From positions 1-11,137 of the forward strand of contig CAYPZL010000181.1 in the NCBI GenBank assembly GCA_964415045.1: 11,137 nucleotides of DNA, read 5' to 3'. The stretch's first letter is position 1, and each line of letters begins with the position of its first letter. Made by a program: the position numbers and the translations under genes. This DNA is from CAYPZL01 sp964415045. Its GTDB lineage: Bacteria > Planctomycetota > Phycisphaerae > Sedimentisphaerales > Anaerobacaceae. The notes below the pieces were generated by a model, which worked only from the letters and a program-made list of their open reading frames with translations, was not told where the DNA came from and searched no databases. This document shows, one piece after another, positions 1-7,200 of the stretch.

Positions 1-85
1 TTGTCCTCAATCATACCAGAGAACGCGACCGGAGGCAGCCTTTCATGGGATTACTGTTGCCTGGGACAGCACCAAACAATGCCCG

Positions 86-122
86 GGTGGCAGCGTCAAG
101 GCCACAGGCCTTGGCGATGGGG
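86..122 (+). repeat. 37-nt hairpin element, copy A
   Basis: The element is an 11-nt arm (GGTGGCAGCGT), a perfect 7-bp stem CAAGGCC/GGCCTTG with loop ACA (97-113), and a 9-nt arm (GCGATGGGG). Both arms match copy B at 4213-4249 exactly, in the opposite orientation. The stem differs from copy B by one base-pair swap (G-C against C-G) and the loop differs entirely. It lies in the gene-free left edge, downstream of the ankyrin frame that ends at 194. There is no T-run, so a simple terminator is unlikely. A palindromic interspersed repeat is the most economical reading. Confidence 0.75.
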
Positions 123-193
123 TGGCCCGACTGCAAAGAGCCATCGACCCTGCCGCGTTTTGCCGCTGCCACACACTCGCCGAACAGGGAGCG

Positions 194-2641
194 TCACTGC
201 GGTCTAACGTCAGGGTGCCCGGCTTCGAGAATCTCTACGATCTCCCTGTGACGTCTGCCGCGCGCGATGTCCAGCGCTGTTTCGCCCCGGTCCGTCTGAG
301 AACACGGATCAGCGCCGCTGGCAAGCAACAACGCTACGATCGACCGATGACCATAGAAAGCCGACGTATGCAAGGGTGTCGAGAGACGCGCGTCCTGCGC
401 GTTCACATCGGCGCCGCGGGCAAGAAGCAGTTGAGCGACGTCCCTACGGCCATAGAAGGCGGCACGGTGCAGCGGGGTCCATCCTAAGGAGTTACGGCCG
501 TTGACGTCGGCCCCCGCGTCCAACAGCAGGAGCGTTACTTCCTGGTGGCCACGACTGACAGCTATACCCAGAAGAGCCTCCCGGTAATCGCTATCTCGCC
601 CGGAAATATCTGCGCCCTGGGAGATGGCCATTTGAACGAAATCTGCGAGTCCCATTTCGACCGCCTTGTGCAGTGCACCCCAGTCATCTTTGACGTCGGC
701 ACCGTGGGCAAGGAGAAGGTCGATCATCTCCGCGTCTTTCTCTCGAACCGCGTCCCGCAACGGTGACCCATCTTTGGCATGAATGTTGGCGTCGGCACCG
801 GCCCGGAGCAACGACCGAACCGCTTCCACGTCGCCTTCCCGAACGGACAGATGAAGGGCTGTGTAACCATGCCTAAACAGGCTGACGATCGTGTCGTCGA
901 ATCGCGCACCGCCGTCAATCAGGAATTCCGCCATCTCCCTGTGACGTTCGATGGCTGCCACGCGGAGGGGGGTCCTGCCTGCATTATCTTCCGCATCCAT
1001 TTCAGCACCGGCGGCGATGAGAAGCCTCGCAACACCAATATCATTCTCGCTGGCCGCGAGGTGCAACGGGGTCCGACCTCTTTCGTCGGTAACATTGAGG
1101 TCTGCTCCGTGGGCGATGAGAGACTTCACTGTATCTTCCAACCGGGCATCGATCGCCTGGTGAAGCGGGGTGTCGCCCTTGTCGTTTCGCAGATTGACTT
1201 CGGCGCCCTGGTCTGCGAGAAGCCGGGCCGTAACAGGATGGCGACGCTCGATGGCCCAATGCAAAGGCGTGTTGCCTGCCCCGTCTCTGGCGTTGATGTC
1301 GCCTCCTTCCGCTATCAACAGCGAGACGACCCGCACGTAACCGTCGCGGGCGGCGGCATGCAACGGAGTCAAGCCCTTATTGTCCCTGGCGTCCACAGTT
1401 GCGCCCGCCCTGATCAGAAGGCCGGCAAGGGTCTCGTGTCCCTTCTCATTGGCCCCGGGGGCCCGGGGCCTGCCAAAATCGAAGAAGACACTCTGCCCAA
1501 ACGAAGTCGCCACGTGCAGGGGTGTTCGGCCGGCGTAGTCTCCCACGTTTACGTCTGCCCCATGGTCGATGAGAATAGCAGCCACACGATCCTGCCGACC
1601 ATACGCAGGCGTTGCACGACCCCGGTAATCCTCAGGCATCAGAGGGCCCGTGGCCGGCACAACGTCTCCGTCACAAGCTTCCGCCTGTGACTGGCGCAGA
1701 TCACTCCACCCCTCCGCCCACGCGCACAAGTGCAGGGCGGTCGCCTCCGTTTGCGTCCTGGCATCGACATCGGCGCCGGCAGCGAGCAGCAAACGCACTA
1801 CGTCTGCATGTCCTGACAAAGCGGCCGCATGGAGTGCCGTATACCGGTTCGACGCGGTCGCCTGGACATCGGCGCCATGGGCAACGAGGAACTTCGCCAC
1901 CTGGATGTGTCCGCCTTCCGCCGCACGCTGCAACGGGGTCACACCGTCATTGTCCCGTGCGTCGATGTCGGCACCGCCGCGTAGAAGCTCTGTGACCATA
2001 TCGAGGTCTCCACCGCAGGCCGCTGCGTGCAAGGCAGTCCGACCCTCGCTGTCGCGATCCTCGATATTGACACCACTGGCGAGGAAAGCTTCGACTCTCG
2101 CTCGGTCTCCCATAAAGGCGGCAAGCTGAATATCAACGGCTGCGCCGTGCCGGAGAAGAAGCCGAGCCACCTCCTTGTGGCCCATGTCCATAGCCACGCG
2201 TGCCGGTGTATCGCCGTCTTGATCTGTGACGTTCACATCGGCGCCGTGGGCCAGAAGAACCCTGGCAATCTCGTGACAGCCATGCATCGTCGCGGTGAGC
2301 AGGGGTGCCTCCCCATACTCGGTTTTCGGGTTCACGTTCGCGCCATAATCCACAAGCAGTCTGACCATTTCGAGATCGTCACAGCAAATTGCCTCGTCCA
2401 GCGGAGCGCCGCCCATCTCCCCTTCCGCGTCGAGGTCTGCTCCGTGGTCCAGAAGCAGGCGCAGCACATCCACGTTGCCGCCGACTATCGCGCTGTACAG
2501 CGGTGTTTCCTCGTCCTCGGCGTGCGCGTTCACGTCGGCGCCGTTGCGTAGCAGCAGTTCCACCATGCGCTTGTTGCCCGCCTCGGCCGCAATGTGGAGC
2601 GGCGTGGAGACGCCAAAGCCGCTCTGTACTACTAACCTCAA
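194..2641 (-). CDS. Large ankyrin-repeat protein, probably the 3' part of a split gene
   Basis: The 815-residue frame is almost wholly ankyrin repeats. I count 23, running from about residue 13 to the C-terminus, most 33 residues long with the TPLHxAAxxGH...VxxLLLxxGADVNA pattern. Repeats 10 (about 301-372) and 11 (about 373-424) are expanded by non-ankyrin loops, and repeats 5, 6 and 18 are short. Such solenoids usually bind proteins; no partner, catalytic domain, signal peptide or membrane segment is visible here. The start is odd. The most upstream start codon is a TTG at 2639-2641 with no Shine-Dalgarno, and the next in-frame ATG (residue 26) falls inside the first repeat. An out-of-frame ATG at 2643-2645 leads into a shadow frame. 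The frame matches that of the ankyrin lipoprotein at 2705-3334, from which it is separated by in-frame stops, so I infer that this is the downstream part of one gene broken by a 138-bp insertion. The repeat family is certain; whether this piece is translated alone is doubtful. Confidence 0.8.
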   Translation of the reverse strand: MRLVVQSGFGVSTPLHIAAEAGNKRMVELLLRNGADVNAHAEDEETPLYSAIVGGNVDVLRLLLDHGADLDAEGEMGGAPLDEAICCDDLEMVRLLVDYGANVNPKTEYGEAPLLTATMHGCHEIARVLLAHGADVNVTDQDGDTPARVAMDMGHKEVARLLLRHGAAVDIQLAAFMGDRARVEAFLASGVNIEDRDSEGRTALHAAACGGDLDMVTELLRGGADIDARDNDGVTPLQRAAEGGHIQVAKFLVAHGADVQATASNRYTALHAAALSGHADVVRLLLAAGADVDARTQTEATALHLCAWAEGWSDLRQSQAEACDGDVVPATGPLMPEDYRGRATPAYGRQDRVAAILIDHGADVNVGDYAGRTPLHVATSFGQSVFFDFGRPRAPGANEKGHETLAGLLIRAGATVDARDNKGLTPLHAAARDGYVRVVSLLIAEGGDINARDGAGNTPLHWAIERRHPVTARLLADQGAEVNLRNDKGDTPLHQAIDARLEDTVKSLIAHGADLNVTDERGRTPLHLAASENDIGVARLLIAAGAEMDAEDNAGRTPLRVAAIERHREMAEFLIDGGARFDDTIVSLFRHGYTALHLSVREGDVEAVRSLLRAGADANIHAKDGSPLRDAVREKDAEMIDLLLAHGADVKDDWGALHKAVEMGLADFVQMAISQGADISGRDSDYREALLGIAVSRGHQEVTLLLLDAGADVNGRNSLGWTPLHRAAFYGRRDVAQLLLARGADVNAQDARLSTPLHTSAFYGHRSIVALLLASGADPCSQTDRGETALDIARGRRHREIVEILEAGHPDVRPQ
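2618..2626 (-). repeat. Near-direct repeat flanking the putative insertion, downstream copy
   Basis: The minus-strand sequence CAGAGCGGC pairs with CAGCGCGGC at 2756-2764, 8 of 9 bases matching and both in the same codon phase. It could be a diverged target-site duplication. GC-rich 9-mers match by chance fairly often, so this alone is weak evidence. Confidence 0.4.
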
Positions 2642-2764
2642 ACATCGTTAAGTTTTTGACAGAGATTCCAGGTTCGTCGCCGTAACCTGCTATCTTCACA
2701 ATGGTTACGACGAGACTTGGGAACGGAGTTTTTGGTTGCGGCCGAGCGCAGCGAGGCCGCGCTG
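2627..2764 (-). mobile_element. Putative 138-bp insertion splitting the ankyrin gene
   Basis: On the minus strand the ankyrin pattern stops after GADVNAQ and resumes at GFGVSTPLH. Between them lie four stops in the common frame: TAA 2705-2707, TGA 2696-2698, TAG 2690-2692 and TAA 2648-2650. The interval starts with CAGCGCGGC (2756-2764) and is followed by CAGAGCGGC (2618-2626), an 8/9 direct repeat in the same codon phase. Deleting one copy plus the middle removes 138 nt, a multiple of three, and restores an open frame. A 6-bp inverted repeat GCGGCC/GGCCGC (2738-2743 and 2755-2760) lies near one edge. No transposase and no clear terminal inverted repeats are seen, so a non-autonomous element or an assembly artefact both remain possible. 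Confidence 0.45.
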
Positions 2765-3334
2765 GGCATTTACATCGGCGCCCTTCAGTATGAGCGAGCG
2801 CGCGAGATCATCGCGGGCCGCTGCGACTGCATAATGCAGTGGTGTTTCGCCCAATGCATCGTTCACGTCGACAGCGGCGCCTTCTGCAAGCAGCACCTTA
2901 GCCACATCCCATTGGCCTGCGTCCAACGCCGTCAACAACGACGTGTAGTCGAACTGATTCCTGGCCTCGATTTCCGCTCCCCCGGCAATGAGCAGTTCCA
3001 CCATATCCGCGCCGCTCTTCCCGGCTGCCAGATGCAGCGGCGTATCATTTGTATCGTTCCGGGCGGTAACGTCGGCGCCGTGGGCCAGCAGAAGCTCGGC
3101 CAGATGGGCATAGCCTCGTTCCGCTGCATGGTGCAGGGCGGTGTAGTTGGCCCAGTCTCGGGCGTCGATGGCGGCATCGCGGGCGATGATCGATCGCGCT
3201 GCGGCGATATCCCCGGCCCTGACCGCCTCGTGTAAAGCTGTTCTCGCCGCCGACGTGCTCGTCGGCCCCGTCGCGCAGCCGGCGCAGAAAGACAGCAGCG
3301 CCAGCGCCCCCAGCCAAACTCTCGCCTTCTTCAC
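2705..3334 (-). CDS. Ankyrin-repeat lipoprotein, short, probably the 5' part of a split gene
   Basis: This 209-residue protein starts at a GTG (3332-3334) chosen because AGGAGG lies 9 nt upstream and because it gives a textbook lipoprotein signal: M-K-K-A-R, a hydrophobic stretch of about 12 residues, then C-A-G-C with Cys20 as the likely lipidated residue (the -3 position is Cys, a little unusual). Starting at the ATG at 3353-3355 would add 7 residues with no ribosome site. Five ankyrin repeats follow: about 32-64, 65-97, 98-130, 131-163 and 164-191. The last stops after GADVNAQ and is followed by an 18-residue non-ankyrin tail before TAA. By family knowledge the protein should be membrane-anchored on the periplasmic side; residue +2 is Ala, not the Asp of the E. 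coli inner-membrane retention rule, though that rule may not hold here. The abrupt tail coincides with the edge of a putative insertion, so the native protein was probably about 1,000 residues long. Confidence 0.82.
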   Translation of the reverse strand: MKKARVWLGALALLSFCAGCATGPTSTSAARTALHEAVRAGDIAAARSIIARDAAIDARDWANYTALHHAAERGYAHLAELLLAHGADVTARNDTNDTPLHLAAGKSGADMVELLIAGGAEIEARNQFDYTSLLTALDAGQWDVAKVLLAEGAAVDVNDALGETPLHYAVAAARDDLARSLILKGADVNAQRGLAALGRNQKLRSQVSS

Positions 3335-3343
3335 TTTCGGTCG

Positions 3344-3349
3344 CCTCCT
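3344..3349 (-). promoter_or_regulatory. Strong Shine-Dalgarno deciding the start of the ankyrin lipoprotein
   Basis: AGGAGG on the minus strand lies 9 nt before the GTG at 3332-3334. It selects that GTG over the ATG at 3353-3355, which is followed, not preceded, by the AGGAGG. Confidence 0.75.
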
Positions 3350-3376
3350 GTTCATACAGGATTCGTTTACCCCCGT

Positions 3377-3382
3377 AGTATA
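3377..3382 (-). promoter_or_regulatory. Candidate -10 box for the ankyrin lipoprotein gene
   Basis: TATACT on the minus strand matches the -10 consensus at 5 of 6 and would start transcription near 3370, about 36 nt before the GTG start. No good -35 box lies at the right distance (TTACCT at 18 nt is poor). Confidence 0.3.
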
Positions 3383-3420
3383 AGGCACAGAAGATGGTAG
3401 AGGTAACACCCGACGGTCTG

Positions 3421-3440
3421 AAAAACGCAAAATATTCGCG
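3421..3440 (-). terminator. Candidate intrinsic terminator after the methyltransferase
   Basis: On the minus strand a 15-nt sequence folds as CGCGAA/TTTGCG (one G-U pair) around a 3-nt loop and is followed at once by TTTTT. It starts 12 nt after the methyltransferase stop. It is nested inside a longer perfect 8-bp inverted repeat, CACCCGAC/GTCGGGTG (3407-3414 and 3443-3450). The inner stem is weak, so this is tentative; it would close the efflux/methyltransferase transcript. Confidence 0.4.
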
Positions 3441-3452
3441 GAGTCGGGTGGG

Positions 3453-4184
3453 TCACCAGATTGGGGGTAGGAGGCGGAATTTGGTTTTGTTGGCGTATTG
3501 GGTATAGCCGGGGAGTTGGGCTTGGAGGGTTTTGTCTTCGAGGACGGTCCGGACGATGAGGACGGCGACGGCGCCGGCGGCGGGGATCAGGCCGAAAGCG
3601 GAGCCGACGATCAGCGGTCCGGCCAGGGCCCAGAGGCTGGCGCCGACGTAACCGGGGTGGCGCACGATGCGATAGGGTCCGGCGGTAACGACCCGATGCC
3701 CACGATCGTGCTGGATGCGGACGGTCGTCTCGAAGTGGGTGTTGACCAGCATGGCCCAGGTCAGAATCACGGTGCCGGCGGCGAAGAGGAGCGTCCCGAC
3801 CACGACGGCCCAGGGGCCAAGGCTCGACCATCGGTATCGGCCCACGTCCAGTCCCATCACGACGGGAAGCACGTAGAAGGCGAGCAGGCCGTAGGTCATT
3901 AGCAGGACCTTGTCCCAGGGTTCGGTGTCTTTCTTCTTTTTCCAGCTTCCCCGGTGGTTGACCAGGCCCGGGTTGACGGCGGCGACGATGGCGGTCTGAC
4001 CGAACATGCCGACGAGGCTCACGACGAGAAAGAGCCACGCACGCGGCAGGTCCAGCCGACCGGCTGCAGCGAAGAGCAGCGCCGCCTCGATGAACGCGCC
4101 CAGGAAGGTCCCGACCAGGACGATAAACCCCGGCTTCTCGAGCCGCACCCGCCCGGGCGTTGAGAGTTCACTTCGATCAACCAT
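3453..4184 (-). CDS. Membrane methyltransferase, isoprenylcysteine carboxyl methyltransferase/PEMT-like family
   Basis: This is a 243-residue polytopic membrane protein. Hydrophobic segments are seen at about 19-42, 47-70, 95-113, 122-145 and 185-213. The C-terminal half carries the family signature: G-P-Y-R-I-V-R-H-P-G-Y at about 169-179, a following L-x-x-x-G-S stretch, the acidic pair E216-D217 after a hydrophobic helix, and L-P-G-Y-T-x-Y with a C-terminal P-P-I-W. In the ICMT/PEMT-like families these elements bind S-adenosylmethionine and place the methyl acceptor at the membrane face. Bacterial members mostly have unknown substrates, so I name none. The ATG at 4182-4184 has GGAGG 6 nt upstream. 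The gene follows the RND permease by 97 nt on the same strand, a gap occupied by the hairpin element at 4213-4249. It could be the last gene of the efflux operon or could be read separately. Family call is firm; substrate is unknown. Confidence 0.85.
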   Translation of the reverse strand: MVDRSELSTPGRVRLEKPGFIVLVGTFLGAFIEAALLFAAAGRLDLPRAWLFLVVSLVGMFGQTAIVAAVNPGLVNHRGSWKKKKDTEPWDKVLLMTYGLLAFYVLPVVMGLDVGRYRWSSLGPWAVVVGTLLFAAGTVILTWAMLVNTHFETTVRIQHDRGHRVVTAGPYRIVRHPGYVGASLWALAGPLIVGSAFGLIPAAGAVAVLIVRTVLEDKTLQAQLPGYTQYANKTKFRLLPPIW

Positions 4185-4190
4185 CAGTAA

Positions 4191-4195
4191 CCTCC
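4191..4195 (-). promoter_or_regulatory. Shine-Dalgarno of the membrane methyltransferase
   Basis: GGAGG on the minus strand lies 6 nt before the ATG at 4182-4184 and supports that start and independent translation of the gene. Confidence 0.7.
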
Positions 4196-4212
4196 GGCCT
4201 TTCGCAGCGTGA

Positions 4213-4249
4213 CCCCATCGCCAAGCCCTTCGGGCTTGACGCTGCCACC
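4213..4249 (-). repeat. 37-nt hairpin element, copy B
   Basis: Read on the minus strand this copy has the same two arms as copy A at 86-122, around a 7-bp stem CAAGCCC/GGGCTTG (4222-4238) with loop GAA. It fills the gap between the RND permease stop (4282) and the ribosome site of the methyltransferase (4191-4195). Weaker similarity to copy A continues to about 4196. It could act on mRNA processing or stability between the two genes, or be a passive dispersed repeat; the window does not decide this. Confidence 0.75.
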
Positions 4250-4281
4250 GGCCCCCTTCAGGAGTGCCCGCCGAATGAAAA

Positions 4282-7200
4282 CTACGCTCCCGCTGCGGGT
4301 ACCGGTCCTTGCGTCGGCTGCTCGACCGGGACGCCCCGGCAACCGAGGCGGGCGGCCATGCGGTTGAGCATGACGTAGAGCGAGGGGACCACGACGAGCG
4401 TCAGGATCGTGGCGAAGCCCAGCCCGAAGATCACCACGACGGCCATGTTGCGCCACCACTGCGTTGACTCGCTCCGGGTGGCCCAGGAGAACGTGTGGAT
4501 GTCGAAGGAGACGCCGACGGCCATGGGAATCAGGCCGATGATCGTGGTGGTGGCGGTCAGCAGGACGGGACGCAGGCGCGTGACGCCGGCTTCGGTCGCC
4601 GCCGTGACCAGATCCATTCCCCGCCTCTGGAGCTGCCGGGTGTAGGCCAGCAGGACGATCGCATTGTTGACCACCACGCCGGCCAGACTAATGACGCCGA
4701 TCCCGCTCATGATGATGCCGAACGGCAAGTCGCAGATCAGCAAGCCGATCAGCGCCCCGATGAGCGAGAGAATCACGGTCGTCATGATGATCAGCGGGAT
4801 CAGCAGCGAGTTGAACTGGATCACCAGCACCATCGTGACCATGAGGATGGCGATGACGAAGGCCTTGGAGAGGAAGGCCTGGGCTTTGTCCTGCTCTTCC
4901 TTTTCGCCGGCATAGCGAATCTCGCACCCGAGCGGCACGTCAAGCTTGCTCAGTTGGGCCTGGACGTCCGCCAGCACTTCCGTACCGAGACGCCCCTCGG
5001 CATCGGCGGTCAGGGTGATGACACGCTTCTGGTCGACGCGGTTAATCGTTCCGAATCCTCCCTGATACTTGAACTCGCCCAGGGAGCTGAGCGGCACGGC
5101 GTGCCCGGCATTGTTGGGGATGCGCAGCCGGTAGAGATCGTCGACGTTGACGCGGTCGGCCAGGGGCAGACGCACCGTGATATCGTACTCGTCGTTGTAC
5201 CGGCGATACGTCCCGACCTTGGAACCGTAAATGGCCATCTTGAGGAAGTTGCCGACGGTGGCGGTGTTGACTCCGAGCAACATGGCGACACGGCGGTCCA
5301 CCGTGAAAGCCAGCTCGGGACGCGTACCTTCGTGGTCGCTCCGCAAGTTTACGACATTGGGCACGGCGGCAATCAGACGCTGGGCTTCGGCGCTGAGCTG
5401 CTCGAGCGTCTGGAAATCCTCGCCGATGATGCGCACCGTCACGGGCGCACCGGTGGGCGGCCCCCCCTCCTCGCTTTCCACCTTGATCTCGGCCCCGGAG
5501 ATGTCGGCCAGCGCCTCACGAACCTCGGCGATGATCTCGCGGGAAGGACGCTCGCGCTCGGCAAAATCGTAGAACACCAGCGTCACGTTGGCCATGTGCG
5601 AGCCGCCGACGCTGGCCGTGAGATTCATCGTGCCCCCGGCGGAACCGACATTGGTGATGACGTGCTCGAGCCACGGCGAGTACGGCTCGAGACGCTGCTC
5701 GACCAAGCGCGCGATGCGGTCCGTCTCGTGGATGTTCGTGCCCTGCGGCGCGCGAATATCGACAACCGCGCGCTCGGGGTCCGTCTCCGGGAAGAACTCG
5801 GTCCCCGGGCCGATCTTGCCGTAGACCGTCGCCACGCCGAAGAGCAGGCCAAGCGCCAGGAACAGCACCAGTCCCGGATTCTGCAGGCCCAACTGCAGCA
5901 CGCGACGGTAGCCGTCGAGGAACCAGTGGCGCTTCCGACGGGGACTGTGCCGGGTGCCGGCCCAGACCGAACAAATCACCGGGTTGAAAATCAATCCCAC
6001 GAACAGCGAAGCCAGCAGGCCCAGGGTCAAGGTGATCGGCAGGTACTTCATGAAATCGCCCATGATGCCCGGCCAGAAGATCATCGGGAAAAACGCACAC
6101 ACGGTAGTGAACGTGGAGGTAATCACCGGCCAGGCCACCTCTCGCGCCCCGAGGATCGCAGCCTCGGTGCGCGCGTAGCCCAGTTGAAGGTGCCGGTAGA
6201 TGTTCTCCACGATCACGATCGCGTTGTCCACCAGCATGCCGAGAACCAGCACGAGACTGAACAGCACGACCATGTTCAGCGTGTAGTCCAGCGCCTGGAC
6301 CAGGAAAAAGGTGATGAGCATGCTCAGCGGAATGATCAACGCCACGATGGTGCTGGGACGCCAGCCGAGGAACAGCAGCAATACGCCCGTGACCAGGATC
6401 AGGGCCGAGGCGATGTTGTTTTCCAGATCGGCCACCATGTCCCGGACCATCTCCGACATGTCGTAGGTAATGTCGAATTTCACCACGCCGGGGACGCGTT
6501 TCTGCGCCTCGTCGATCACCGCCTTCACGATGTCCGAGACGCGAACGGCGTTGGCGCCGACGCGCTTGGAGACGCTCAAGGTAACGTTGTCAAGACCGTC
6601 GAGACGCGAGTAGGTGGTTCGGTCCTTGAACGTGTATCGCACGGTGGCGACGTCGGCCAGATAAATCGGCTTGCCGGCGCGGACCGTCAGGAGCAGGTGG
6701 TCCACCTCCGCCGGCGTGACGAACTCGGCCGGAACGCGCACGTTGAATTTTGTCCCCTCGGTCTCCAGCCCGCCGGCGGAGATATTCACGTTCTCCGACG
6801 GAATCAGCGCCAGGATCTCCGGGATGGTGAGACTGTACTCGGCGATGCGATCCGGGTCGAACTCCAGTCGAATCTCCGGTTCCAGGTCGCCGGCCATTTC
6901 CACCTTGAGCACGCCGGGCACGGCTTCGAGAGCGTCCTGCACGTCGTCGGCGATCTCCTTGAGCTGCACGGGCGAAACATCGCCGGAGATGCTGATCAAC
7001 ATGATCGGAAGTTCGGCGAAGTTGATCTCCTTGATGACCGGCTCCTCCGCCTCCCGCGGCAGCTCGCCCTTGGCCAGGTCCACGCGGTCACGCACGCGCT
7101 GTAGCGCGACCTCGCTGGGCACATCCGGCGTGAATTCCACGCTGATCATCGACATGCCCTCGGCGCTGCTGGAGGTAATCTCCTCGACCCCGCGAATTCC

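Noticed and set aside
86..122. Integron attC site or intrinsic terminator as the identity of the hairpin element
   Set aside because: The attC core sequences are missing and no T-run follows on either strand.
779..1690. 303-codon plus-strand frame, and similar ones at 2027-2551 and 2717-3235
   Set aside because: They are antisense to ankyrin repeats; their own repeated residues merely mirror the repeat period of the sense gene.
2379..2699. 106-codon minus-strand frame starting with GTG at 2697-2699 and containing the ATG at 2643-2645
   Set aside because: It runs out of frame into the ankyrin sequence and ends in an Arg-rich shadow product; it is not the start of the ankyrin protein.
4495..7104. 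869-codon open frame on the plus strand inside the RND permease gene
   Set aside because: It lies wholly antisense to an unmistakable permease; its product is rich in Asp, His, Gln and Arg, as expected from antisense reading of a GC-rich gene, and has no recognisable domain.
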